23,850 bases of DNA, from contig JAFRMI010000001.1 of assembly GCA_017430765.1 (NCBI GenBank), positions 1-23,850 on the forward strand, read 5' to 3'. Origin of the DNA: Lachnospiraceae bacterium. Its GTDB lineage: Bacteria; Bacillota_A; Clostridia; Lachnospirales; Lachnospiraceae. The position numbers were made by a program, and so were the translations under genes. Below the pieces are notes generated by a model. That model had not been told where the DNA came from. It ran no database searches and worked only from the letters and a program-made list of their open reading frames with translations. This document shows positions 15,259-22,740 of the stretch, in pieces; position 1 is the stretch's first letter; every line of letters begins with the position of its first letter.

Positions 15259-15293
15259 AGCAGGTCGGCGGGACGTGTAAACCGACCTGCTTT
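15259..15293 (+). terminator. hairpin, weak intrinsic terminator after the HisC-like gene
   Basis: AGCAGGTCGG (15259-15268) pairs perfectly with CCGACCTGCT (15282-15291) around a 13-base loop. Only TT follows the stem before a G, so termination may be partial and the downstream genes could still be read through. Confidence 0.6.
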
Positions 15294-15350
15294 GAGGATG
15301 AAAATGAAGCATCACGAAAACATGACAGGAGGACAGCCGGAGAGCACTTT

Positions 15351-15836
15351 ATGAATGCGGTATTGGATTGGTTTCTGAATCAAAGCGGATTCCCGCCCCA
15401 GCTGGCGGTAACCCTGATTTCAATGGTCCCGGTTCTGGAGCTGCGCGCGGGGATCCCTCTGGCACGCCTGTTCGAACTGCCTCTGTCACAGGCGATCTTT
15501 TTTTCCTGTATCGGCAATATTATCCCGATCCCGTTTATCCTGCTCTTTATCCGCAGAATCTTCAACTGGATGCGTCCGACAAAGCTATTCGGCGGTCTTG
15601 TGAGAAAGCTGGAGGCGAGAGCGATGGGAAAATCGGAGAGCATTCAGAAGGCGGAGTTCCTGGGACTGGTTGCATTTGTAGGAATTCCTCTCCCCGGGAC
15701 CGGAGGATGGACAGGCGCACTGATTGCTTCTCTTCTGGAAGTGGATATTAAGAAGGCGTCGGTCGCGATCCTCATCGGGATCGCGCTCGCAGCGACGATC
15801 ATGAGCCTGATTTCATACGGCGTTTTTCACATGTGA
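15351..15836 (+). CDS. small multidrug-export family membrane protein (COG2426/PF06695)
   Basis: A 161-residue membrane protein with four to five hydrophobic segments. The conserved motifs of the family are visible: MVPVLELRAGIPLA near residues 26-39 and GIPLPGTGGWTGALIASLL near residues 112-130. The family name comes from an early database assignment; experimental evidence for drug export is thin, and its fold suggests relation to DedA-like membrane proteins. GGAGAG at 15339-15344 is 6 bases before the ATG. It sits between a weak terminator and the prenyltransferase genes. That position, together with the DedA resemblance, makes a link to lipid carrier handling conceivable; this is inference only. 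Confidence 0.85.
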   Translation: MNAVLDWFLNQSGFPPQLAVTLISMVPVLELRAGIPLARLFELPLSQAIFFSCIGNIIPIPFILLFIRRIFNWMRPTKLFGGLVRKLEARAMGKSESIQKAEFLGLVAFVGIPLPGTGGWTGALIASLLEVDIKKASVAILIGIALAATIMSLISYGVFHM

Positions 15837-15841
15837 GAAGC

Positions 15842-15877
15842 GGAAGATCCCTCCCCCGGCGGGACAGGGTATCTTCC
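15842..15877 (+). other. stem-loop after the membrane protein gene
   Basis: GGAAGATCCCT (15842-15852) pairs with AGGG and ATCTTCC (15866-15877) with a single bulged T at 15870. CTGAAAAA follows, so no T-tract supports termination on the plus strand. It may stabilise or process the mRNA between 15836 and the next gene at 15930. Confidence 0.45.
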
Positions 15878-15929
15878 CTGAAAAACCGCACGGAGGACAG
15901 GCGGCAAGCAGAGTGAGAGGAAGGGTAAT

Positions 15930-16634
15930 ATGGCAGACAACAAAGTCAGACATCTCGGCGTCATCATGGACGGAAACCGGCGGTGGGCCCGTCGGCATAT
16001 GTTTCAATCCGTGATGCGCGGCCACGAGAAAGGCGTCGATACATTCATCGATCTGTGCGAGTGGTGCGAGAACGCGGAGATTCCGTATCTCACGGTGTAC
16101 GCGTTTTCCACGGAGAACTGGAAGCGGTCGCAGGAGGAGGTCACGGATCTCTTTAAGCTGATGCGCCGGTTCTTCGTCGAGGAGATCCACCGCTGCATCG
16201 AGAAGGGCGTGCGCGTCGTCGTGGTCGGAAACCTCTCGCCCTTAAGCGCGGAGGACCTGGCCATCATCCGCGACGCCGAGGAAGTTACAAAGCACTGCGG
16301 GAAACTGTATCTTCAGATCGCCCTTAGCTACGGGGGGCGGGATGAGATCCTGCAGGCAGCGGCGGCCTACGCGCGGGACCTTGCGGCCGGAAAAATTCCG
16401 GACGGGGAACTGACGGAAGAAGTATTTGAGTCCTATCTCCTGACACACGGCGTACCGGATATGGATCTGGTCATCCGAACGGGCGGGGATCACCGCCTGT
16501 CCAACTTCTTCCCCTGGCAGACGACCTACGCGGATCTGTGGTTTACGGATGTGCTGTGGCCGGACTTCTCGGAGGAACTGCTCGGGGAAGCGCTCGCTTG
16601 GTACAGGGAGATCAAAATCAATAAAGGAAAGTAA
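15930..16634 (+). CDS. cis-prenyltransferase (UppS family isoprenyl transferase)
   Basis: A 234-residue enzyme of the undecaprenyl diphosphate synthase family, which adds isoprene units in cis to an allylic diphosphate and in most bacteria makes the C55 carrier for wall polymers. The catalytic aspartate lies in MDGNRRWA (D14). YAFSTENWKRSQEEV (57-71) and the C-terminal RTGGDHRLSNFFPWQTTYADLWFTDVLWPDF region are clear. Differences from the usual pattern are RTGGDH for RTSGEQ and an aspartate in YADLWF where most family members have glutamate. The protein is at the short end of the family (about 245-255). GAGAGGAAGGG precedes the start. Unlike the common arrangement, no cdsA or dxr follows; instead a trans-prenyltransferase gene starts 21 bases later. 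It may be the main UppS or a second, shorter-chain enzyme. Confidence 0.88.
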   Translation: MADNKVRHLGVIMDGNRRWARRHMFQSVMRGHEKGVDTFIDLCEWCENAEIPYLTVYAFSTENWKRSQEEVTDLFKLMRRFFVEEIHRCIEKGVRVVVVGNLSPLSAEDLAIIRDAEEVTKHCGKLYLQIALSYGGRDEILQAAAAYARDLAAGKIPDGELTEEVFESYLLTHGVPDMDLVIRTGGDHRLSNFFPWQTTYADLWFTDVLWPDFSEELLGEALAWYREIKINKGK

Positions 16635-16655
16635 CGAAAACGGCGGAGGAAGAAG

Positions 16656-17780
16656 ATGACGGAACGGAATCTGGCAGCATTTCAGGAATTCTTCAAGGAG
16701 AGCCGCGCCCGCCTCACAAAGGAGTGCGCGGCGTATAACCGTGCGCTGAAGAAGGATAAAAACCCGATTATCCGGGTGTTCAAACAGGACTTCGCGGATC
16801 TCAACGAGGGCGGAAAGATGCTGCGTGGGATGCTCGTCAATCTCGGCTACAGAATTGCCGGGGGAGAGGATCTCGCCTACAGCGATGCGCTGGCGCTCGC
16901 ATTTGAGATCTTTCAGACGAGTGTCCTGATTCACGACGATATCATTGACAACGCGGAGACGCGGCGCGGAAAATACACGATCGGCAGACGCTATGAGCAC
17001 AGGCTGAAAGTCCGCGGGACAAAGATGGTGGCGGAGCCGGACGGACCGGACGACGTGGCCAGGTCCGCCGCGCTGTGCGTCGGTGATCTGGGGCTGTATC
17101 TCGCTAATGTGAAGCTGGCGGAAGCCTACCGGGAGCACCCGGCCTTCGCAGATCTCATCCTGTATTTTGACGATGTGATTGTCAGGACCATCCGCGGCGA
17201 GCTGCTCGACGTGGTGCTTCCCTATGAGCTGCAGGACATATCCTACAGCGAGGAGGAGGGCAGGAAGCTTCTCGAAAAATCCATCCGGGAGATCTATCAC
17301 CTGAAGACGGCCTGCTACTCCGTGATCGGCCCGCTTCATCTCGGTATGATGCTGGGCGGCGCGAAGGAGGAAGATATGCGCGCCCTCGACCGGTTTGCGG
17401 ACGATGTGGGAATTGCCTATCAGATCATGGATGACATCCTCGGCATCTACGCGGAAGCCGGCTTCCTCGGAAAGGATGTCGGATCGGATATCTCGGAGTT
17501 TAAACAGACGATCCTTTATATGTACGTAATGAATGAGGCAGCGTCGGAATATAAGAGGGATCTTCTGAAGGTTTACGGAAAGGCGCACGTCACGGAACCG
17601 ATTCTCGATGAGGTGCGGAAGATCTTCGATGAGAGCGGTGCGTACGACTATGCCAAGGATACGATGCGCGCCTGTTTCCTCCGCGCGGAGCGGCGCCTTT
17701 CCCGCATGAAATTCCTCTCTGATGAGGACAGGGCGATTCTTCGCGGCTTCCTCATGTGGTGTCAGGGCAGGAGAAAGTAG
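16656..17780 (+). CDS. polyprenyl (trans-) diphosphate synthase
   Basis: A 374-residue all-alpha enzyme that condenses isopentenyl diphosphate with allylic diphosphates. The first aspartate-rich motif is intact: H93-DDIIDNAETRRG with D94, D95 and D98. The second reads MDDILGIY (D259-D260), with glycine where DDxxD enzymes have the last aspartate, followed by LGKDVGSDISEFKQTILY, the typical K-x-x-G-S-D flap. It is longer than most family members (about 295-325); extra residues lie around 118-135 (KVRGTKMVAEPDGPDD) and at the C-terminus. GGAGG is 6 bases before the ATG. The close coupling to the cis-prenyltransferase suggests that the trans enzyme makes the allylic starter for it, but it could instead make a quinone side chain or another product. 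Confidence 0.88.
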   Translation: MTERNLAAFQEFFKESRARLTKECAAYNRALKKDKNPIIRVFKQDFADLNEGGKMLRGMLVNLGYRIAGGEDLAYSDALALAFEIFQTSVLIHDDIIDNAETRRGKYTIGRRYEHRLKVRGTKMVAEPDGPDDVARSAALCVGDLGLYLANVKLAEAYREHPAFADLILYFDDVIVRTIRGELLDVVLPYELQDISYSEEEGRKLLEKSIREIYHLKTACYSVIGPLHLGMMLGGAKEEDMRALDRFADDVGIAYQIMDDILGIYAEAGFLGKDVGSDISEFKQTILYMYVMNEAASEYKRDLLKVYGKAHVTEPILDEVRKIFDESGAYDYAKDTMRACFLRAERRLSRMKFLSDEDRAILRGFLMWCQGRRK

Positions 17781-17789
17781 AGGTACTGG

Positions 17790-18647
17790 ATGCATTTTAC
17801 GAAGATGCACGGCATCGGCAATGACTATGTCTATGTCGACGCGGAAAAAGAGGAGATCCGCGATCCGGCGCGGGTCGCCGAAGCTGTCAGCGACCGGCAC
17901 TTCGGCATCGGATCAGACGGCCTCATCCTGATCAGGCGGTCCGAAACCGCTGATTTTGAGATGGTGATGTACAATGCGGACGGCAGCCGCGGGCAGATGT
18001 GCGGGAACGGGATCCGGTGTGTCGGAAAATATGTCTATGATCATGGCCTGACGGATAAAACGAATGTGACGGTCGAGACGCTCGCGGGCATCCGCACACT
18101 TTCCCTCTATCCGGGAGAGGACGGGAAAATCCGAAAAGTGAAAGTGGATATGGGAAAGCCGTACCTTCTGCCGGAGGAGATCCCGGTGGACACAGCGCTT
18201 CTTGCCGGACCGGACAGGGAACCGATTGTAAACCGCCCGCTCACAGTCGGAGGAAGAGAGTACGGGATCACCTGCGTATCCATGGGGAACCCGCACTGCG
18301 TGGTTTTTCCGGAGGAACCGGTATCGGAGCTGGATCTGCTGAAGATCGGGCCCCTATTTGAGCATCACCCCCTGTTTCCGGAGCGGGTGAATACGGAGTT
18401 TATCAATGTGTCCGGGACAGGTGACCTTGTGATGCGCGTGTGGGAGAGAGGATCCGGAGAGACTCTCGCGTGCGGCACCGGCGCCTGCGCGGCAGCTGTC
18501 GCAGCGATTCTTAGCGGAAAAAGCGCCTCTAAAGTGACGGTACATCTTCTGGGCGGGGATCTTGCGGTGGAATGGGATGGTGTCGATAGTTCTGTTTATA
18601 TGACGGGACCGGCTGCAGAAGTGTTTGAAGGAGAGATCGATGTATAA
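17790..18647 (+). CDS. dapF: diaminopimelate epimerase
   Basis: A 285-residue PLP-independent racemase that converts LL-diaminopimelate to meso-diaminopimelate for lysine and peptidoglycan. The two catalytic cysteines are C71 in NADGSRGQMCGNGIRC and C228 in ERGSGETLACGTGACAA, in the two pseudo-symmetric halves. The N-terminal F-x-K-M-H-G-I-G-N-D-Y motif is intact. AGAGG sits 6 bases before the ATG, and 9 bases separate it from the prenyl synthase gene. Its last 8 bases overlap the start of dapL, which makes its substrate, so the two are probably made together. Confidence 0.97.
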   Translation: MHFTKMHGIGNDYVYVDAEKEEIRDPARVAEAVSDRHFGIGSDGLILIRRSETADFEMVMYNADGSRGQMCGNGIRCVGKYVYDHGLTDKTNVTVETLAGIRTLSLYPGEDGKIRKVKVDMGKPYLLPEEIPVDTALLAGPDREPIVNRPLTVGGREYGITCVSMGNPHCVVFPEEPVSELDLLKIGPLFEHHPLFPERVNTEFINVSGTGDLVMRVWERGSGETLACGTGACAAAVAAILSGKSASKVTVHLLGGDLAVEWDGVDSSVYMTGPAAEVFEGEIDV

Positions 18648-19854
18648 GATTAATGACAATTATCAGAAACTTCCGGGAAGTTACCTGTTCTCAACGATCG
18701 CCAAAAAAGTGGCCGCATTTACACAGGAGAACCCGGACCGGGGAATTATCCGGCTCGGCATCGGCGATGTGACGCAGCCACTGACAGAGCCGGTCATCCG
18801 TGCGCTGCACAGCGCTGTCGATGAGATGGCGGACGGGGCGACGTTCCGGGGTTATGCGCCGGATCTCGGCTACGCATTTTTGAGAGAGGCGATCGCGGAG
18901 AACGATTTCCGCGCCCGGGGCTGTGAGATCAGCCCGGATGAGATCTTTGTTTCGGACGGCGCGAAATGCGACTCCGGCAATATCCAGGAGCTGTTTGCTT
19001 TCGACAACCGCATCGCGGTCTGCGATCCCGTCTACCCGGTCTACGTCGACTCCAACGTGATGGCCGGCCGCACCGGAACCTATGACCCGGAGACCGGGTA
19101 CTGGTCGGACGTGATCTATATGCCCTGTACGGAGGAGAACGGCTTTGTCGCGGATCTTCCGAAGGAACGCCCGGATATCATCTATCTGTGCTTCCCGAAT
19201 AACCCGACGGGAGCGGCGATCACGAAGGACCGCCTGCAGGAGTGGGTGGATTACGCTGTACGCGAGGGATGCATCATCATATATGATGCGGCATATGAAG
19301 CCTATATCTCTGAGGAAGATGTACCGCACTCCATCTATGAGTGCGGCGGCGCGAAGAGCTGTGCCATTGAGATCCGCAGTTATTCCAAGAACGCGGGCTT
19401 CACGGGCCTTCGTCTCGGGTATACGGTTGTCCCGAAGGAAATCGTGTGCGACGGTGCCTCCCTCAACGCCATGTGGGCGCGACGGCACGGAACGAAGTAC
19501 AACGGAGCCCCCTACATTGTCCAGAAAGCAGGCGAAGCGTGCTACACGCCGGAGGGAAAAGCTTCCATCAAGGGCCTCGTTGAGCACTATATGAAGAATG
19601 CGCGAGCAATCAAGAGCGGGCTTATTGATATGGGATACACGGCCTACGGCGGCGTGAATTCTCCCTATATCTGGCTGAAGACGCCGGGCGGAATGAGCTC
19701 ATGGGACTTCTTTGACCTGCTGCTTGCGAAGGCGGGCGTCGTCGGCACGCCGGGATCGGGATTCGGACCGAACGGAGAGGGGTTCTTCCGCCTGACCGCG
19801 TTCGGAACGTACGAGAATTCTCTCGCGGCGCTTGAGAGAATCCGGGAACTGTAG
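18640..19854 (+). CDS. dapL: LL-diaminopimelate aminotransferase
   Basis: A 404-residue PLP enzyme that makes LL-diaminopimelate directly from tetrahydrodipicolinate and glutamate, bypassing the succinyl or acetyl branch (DapD/DapC/DapE). Family marks are RLGIGDVTQPL (38-48), VSDGAKCDSGNIQELF (104-119), FPNNPTG (185-191), YDAAYEAYI (215-223) and the PLP lysine K250 in EIRSYSKNAGFTGLRLGYTVVP. I start at ATG 18640 with AAGGAGA at 18628-18634, 5 bases before it. It overlaps the 3' end of dapF, an order that puts the gene for the second step first. A gap of 57 bases separates it from the DJ-1 family gene. This pathway variant is known from plants, Chlamydia and many Clostridia. Confidence 0.96.
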   Translation: MYKINDNYQKLPGSYLFSTIAKKVAAFTQENPDRGIIRLGIGDVTQPLTEPVIRALHSAVDEMADGATFRGYAPDLGYAFLREAIAENDFRARGCEISPDEIFVSDGAKCDSGNIQELFAFDNRIAVCDPVYPVYVDSNVMAGRTGTYDPETGYWSDVIYMPCTEENGFVADLPKERPDIIYLCFPNNPTGAAITKDRLQEWVDYAVREGCIIIYDAAYEAYISEEDVPHSIYECGGAKSCAIEIRSYSKNAGFTGLRLGYTVVPKEIVCDGASLNAMWARRHGTKYNGAPYIVQKAGEACYTPEGKASIKGLVEHYMKNARAIKSGLIDMGYTAYGGVNSPYIWLKTPGGMSSWDFFDLLLAKAGVVGTPGSGFGPNGEGFFRLTAFGTYENSLAALERIREL

Positions 19855-19911
19855 AATCCCCGCATATGAGACCGGCGGACTGATGGTGGATTGAAAAAGG
19901 AGAGTACGATT

Positions 19912-20478
19912 ATGGGAAAAGTTCTTCTGTTTCTGGCGGACGGGTTTGAGGAGATCGAGGCACTTGCGGTCGTGGACCTTCTCCGCAGGGCAGACATTGA
20001 TGTGCAGACGGTTTCCATCGGAAGCACGAAGCGCGCCGTCGGAAGAAGCCGCATCGCGGTTGAGGCGGACGTGCTGTTCAGTGAGGCGGACCGGGAGGAC
20101 GCGGAGATGCTGATCCTGCCGGGCGGCATGCCGGGAACAAGGTACCTGGGCGGGCATGAGGGCCTCCGGGATCTTCTGCTTGCGCGCTATGCGGACGGAG
20201 CATATGTGGCGGCGATCTGCGCGGCTCCGACCGTCCTTGCCATGCACGGCCTTCTTAAGGGAAAGACGGCGACGTGTTATCCGGGACTTGAAGACAAGCT
20301 TCTGGACGGAGGAGCATCTGTCCGGACGGACAGTGAAGTCATCCGCGACGGCCGCGTCATCACAAGCCGCGGCGCGGGAACGGCGATCCCGTTCGGTTTT
20401 GCGCTCATCGAGGCGCTGCGGGACCGCGAGACGGCCGAGGCGGTCCGGAAGGGCATTGTTTACGGAGCGGAGAGCTGA
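19912..20478 (+). CDS. DJ-1/PfpI family protein
   Basis: A 188-residue cytoplasmic protein of the DJ-1 (ThiJ/YajL) subgroup. The reactive cysteine is C103 in VAAICAAPTVLA, on the nucleophile elbow, and the partner glutamate is in GFEEIEA (residues 11-17, probably E14). Members have been described as glyoxalases, deglycases or redox-sensing chaperones, and the exact activity is disputed. Length is normal for the group. AAGGAGA at 19897-19903 is 8 bases before the ATG. It is the last gene of the long plus-strand run before a 307-base gap. Its position after dapL may only reflect cotranscription. Confidence 0.88.
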   Translation: MGKVLLFLADGFEEIEALAVVDLLRRADIDVQTVSIGSTKRAVGRSRIAVEADVLFSEADREDAEMLILPGGMPGTRYLGGHEGLRDLLLARYADGAYVAAICAAPTVLAMHGLLKGKTATCYPGLEDKLLDGGASVRTDSEVIRDGRVITSRGAGTAIPFGFALIEALRDRETAEAVRKGIVYGAES

Positions 20479-20594
20479 GGGAACTGCCTGCGGACTGTAT
20501 TTCGTGTGCGGGACGCCCTGCATTCTGCATGTTCTGCGGGACAGTATGCGGGACAGAATTATTGCAAAATATGCTGTTCAGGGCGCTTTTCATG

Positions 20595-20603
20595 TGATAT
20601 ACT
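20595..20603 (+). promoter_or_regulatory. extended -10 promoter upstream of tig
   Basis: TG-A-TATACT matches an extended -10 box with 5 of 6 bases in the hexamer. The -35 position is weak (TGTTCA at 20575-20580), as is usual for extended -10 promoters. Predicted transcription would start near 20610 and give a leader of about 175 bases before tig. Confidence 0.5.
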
Positions 20604-20641
20604 GCATTAATGTGCACCTCATGCGGGTGCGCGCAGTTTTT
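20602..20641 (+). terminator. terminator-like hairpin just downstream of the tig promoter
   Basis: GCACC (20614-20618) pairs with GGTGC (20626-20630), and CTGC (20602-20605) with GCAG (20633-20636), followed by TTTTT (20637-20641). If RNA starts near 20610 only the inner five pairs can form, so it would be a weak early terminator or attenuator. For transcripts arriving from the DJ-1 gene the full structure is available. Confidence 0.5.
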
Positions 20642-20785
20642 GCGTGATGAAATATTGCGCAGCGCAGATGGCTGTGATTTTCTTTACGTCCGGGACTTAT
20701 AGGGATCCATACGGAAAACGGCACAGAACAGCTGCAGAAATAAGTATATGAAGTGCGGAGCACTATTAGGAAGCGAGGAGGAATT

Positions 20786-22069
20786 ATGAGCGTTCAGGTA
20801 GAAAAGTTAGAGCACAATATGGTGAAGCTGACCATCGAGTGTCCGGCAGAGGACTTTGAGAAGGCAGTCAGATCCGCTTACATGAAGCAGAGAGGCAAGA
20901 TCTCGCTTCCGGGATTCCGCAAGGGCAAGGTTCCGCAGAACGTGATCGAGAGGATGTACGGAGAAGGTGTGTTCTACGAGGACGCCGCGAATATCGCGAT
21001 CAATGAATCCTATCCGAAGGAGTCGGACAGCACGGAACTCGAGATCGTCTCGAGGCCGGTAATTGATATCGTGCAGATGGAAAAGGGCAAGCCGTTCATC
21101 TATACAGCAGAAGTAGCCGTCCGTCCGGAGGTTATCCTCGGCGCATATAAGGGCATCGAGGTTGATAAGCAGGAGACGCTTGTGACGGAAGAGGACATTG
21201 AAGGCGAGCTCAAGAAGGAGCAGGATAAGAACTCCCGCCTCCTTGAGGTGGAGCGTCCCGCCAAGGACGGCGATACCGTGATTCTCGACTATGCCGGTAC
21301 AGTGGACGGCGTGGCGTTCGACGGCGGCACGGCGGAGAACCATTCTCTCGTGCTCGGCTCCGGATCTTTCATCCCGGGCTTTGAGGACCAGCTGATCGGC
21401 GTGGCCGCAGGGGAAGAGAAGGACGTGGAAGTGACGTTCCCGGAGGAATATCACGCCAAGGAACTTGCCGGCAAGGCGGCGGTCTTCCACTGCACGGTCC
21501 ACAAAGTGCAGATGAAGGAACTGCCGGAACTGGATGATGAGTTCGCGCAGGACGTCTCTGAATTTGATACGCTCGAGGAGTATAAGAACCAGATCCGCGA
21601 GAGACTGCAGGAGGGGAAGAACCGCTCCGCGAGAACCGCTAAGGAGAACCAGGCGGTTGAAAAGCTGATCGAAGCTTCCGTCATGGATATTCCGGAGGCG
21701 ATGGTGGACGGCCAGGTGACGAATATGTACCAGGATTACATCCGCCAGCTGCAGAGCCAGGGCATTCCGGTAGACATGTACCTGCAGTACACCGGCCAGA
21801 CCGAGGATTCGATGAAGGAGCAGATGCGTCCGCAGGCCCTTAAGCAGATCCAGACCCGTCTCGTTCTCGAAGAGGTTGTGAAGCAGGAGCCCGTCGAAGT
21901 TTCCGAGGAGAGATTGAACGAAGAGCTTGAGAAGATGGCGAAGATGTATGACATGGACGCCGAGCGGCTTCAGGAGCTGATGGGAGAGGCCGAGAAGACG
22001 CAGATGAAGAAGGATATCGCGGTACAGGAGGCGGTCACTTTGATCGCGGACTCCGCAAAGGAGGTCTAA
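20786..22069 (+). CDS. tig: trigger factor, ribosome-associated chaperone and PPIase
   Basis: A 427-residue chaperone that binds the ribosome exit tunnel and shields nascent chains. The ribosome-binding signature GFRKGKVP is at residues 43-50. The FKBP-like PPIase domain covers about 162-243 (DYAGTVDGVAFDGGT, GSGSFIPGFEDQLIG). The C-terminal helical arms run from about 250 to the end. GAGGAG sits 5 bases before ATG 20786; the frame is open upstream to 20753 without a better start. The stop codon is directly followed by the start of clpP. Gene order tig-clpP-clpX joins folding and degradation, as in many bacteria. A related PPIase domain is found in the lipoprotein at 6619-7686. Confidence 0.97.
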   Translation: MSVQVEKLEHNMVKLTIECPAEDFEKAVRSAYMKQRGKISLPGFRKGKVPQNVIERMYGEGVFYEDAANIAINESYPKESDSTELEIVSRPVIDIVQMEKGKPFIYTAEVAVRPEVILGAYKGIEVDKQETLVTEEDIEGELKKEQDKNSRLLEVERPAKDGDTVILDYAGTVDGVAFDGGTAENHSLVLGSGSFIPGFEDQLIGVAAGEEKDVEVTFPEEYHAKELAGKAAVFHCTVHKVQMKELPELDDEFAQDVSEFDTLEEYKNQIRERLQEGKNRSARTAKENQAVEKLIEASVMDIPEAMVDGQVTNMYQDYIRQLQSQGIPVDMYLQYTGQTEDSMKEQMRPQALKQIQTRLVLEEVVKQEPVEVSEERLNEELEKMAKMYDMDAERLQELMGEAEKTQMKKDIAVQEAVTLIADSAKEV

Positions 22070-22660
22070 TTGGTCAGAAATACACTTGTCCCCTATGTCA
22101 TCGAGCAGACGGCACAGGGAGAGCGGAGTTATGATATTTACTCCAGACTCCTGAAAGAGAGAATTATCTTCCTTGGGGAGGAAGTGAATGACGTCAGCGC
22201 TTCTGTTGTTGTCGCGCAGCTTCTCTTTCTGGAAGCCGAGGATCCGGGCAAGGATATCAGCCTGTATATCAACAGCCCGGGCGGTTCCGTGAGTGCAGGA
22301 CTCGCGATCTACGACACCATGCAGTATATCAAATGTGATGTCGCGACCATCTGCATCGGCATGGCGGCGAGCATGGGCGCATTTCTTCTTGCGGGCGGCG
22401 CGAAGGGAAAGCGGCAGGCACTCCCGAATGCGGAGATCATGATCCACCAGCCGTCCGGCGGCACATCCGGAAAGGCCAGCGACATGCTGATTGACGCGGA
22501 TCATATCCTTAAAACGAGGAAGAAGCTGAACGAGCTCCTCGCCGCTAATACCGGTCAGGATCTTGCCCGGATCGAGCAGGATACGGACAGGGATCACTGG
22601 CTGACGGCTCAGGAGGCCGTGGATTACGGAATCATAGACAGTGTTGTGACAAACAGATAG
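22070..22660 (+). CDS. clpP: ATP-dependent Clp protease proteolytic subunit
   Basis: A 196-residue serine protease that forms the double-heptamer chamber of the Clp protease. The catalytic triad is S101 ([14 protein letters not shown]), H126 (MIHQPSGG) and D175 (DTDRDHWL), with the spacing expected from E. coli ClpP. The N-terminal [30 protein letters not shown] is standard. The start is a TTG at 22070: AAAGGAGG at 22057-22064 is 5 bases before it, and no ATG or GTG start is close in frame. The ribosome binding site lies inside the end of tig, whose TAA (22067-22069) touches the TTG, so translation is likely coupled. Confidence 0.97.
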   Translation: MVRNTLVPYVIEQTAQGERSYDIYSRLLKERIIFLGEEVNDVSASVVVAQLLFLEAEDPGKDISLYINSPGGSVSAGLAIYDTMQYIKCDVATICIGMAASMGAFLLAGGAKGKRQALPNAEIMIHQPSGGTSGKASDMLIDADHILKTRKKLNELLAANTGQDLARIEQDTDRDHWLTAQEAVDYGIIDSVVTNR

Positions 22661-22681
22661 TTCAGAAACACCCATTCACAG

Positions 22682-22714
22682 CTCCTGTGCAGCGGATACG
22701 CGCACAGGAGTTGT
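22682..22714 (+). terminator. hairpin between clpP and clpX
   Basis: CTCCTGTGC (22682-22690) pairs perfectly with GCACAGGAG (22702-22710) around an 11-base loop, followed by TTGTTGTG. The broken T-tract suggests partial termination, which would lower clpX expression relative to clpP. Confidence 0.6.
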
Positions 22715-22740
22715 TGTGTCACTTTATTGAAGGAGTTTAC

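Larger units (their letters stand above)
20479..20785 (+). other. 307-base intergenic region upstream of tig
   Basis: No gene is supported here. From left to right it holds three direct copies of TGCGGGAC (20507-20514, 20535-20542, 20547-20554), an extended -10 promoter (20595-20603), a terminator-like hairpin (20602-20641), a weak TTATAG at 20697-20702 that could be a second -10, and a small inverted repeat AGTGC-GGA-GCACT (20752-20764). I found no CIRCE element and no tandem GGTCAAA CtsR operator. Confidence 0.6.

Noticed and set aside
15837..15929. Classical terminator in the stem-loop after the small membrane protein gene
   Set aside because: The stem is real but A-rich, not T-rich, sequence follows, so I kept it only as a stem-loop.
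16242..17900. Long minus-strand open frame opposite the prenyl synthase gene
   Set aside because: Antisense shadow with no recognisable motif; the plus-strand gene carries intact catalytic motifs.
20479..20785. CIRCE or CtsR heat-shock operator before tig
   Set aside because: No TTAGCACTC-N9-GAGTGCTAA and no tandem GGTCAAA heptads. The AGTGC-GGA-GCACT repeat at 20752-20764 has the wrong spacing.
20807..22675. Long minus-strand open frame opposite tig and clpP
   Set aside because: It is antisense to two clearly real genes and has the biased composition of a mirror frame, with no domain I recognise and no ribosome binding site.
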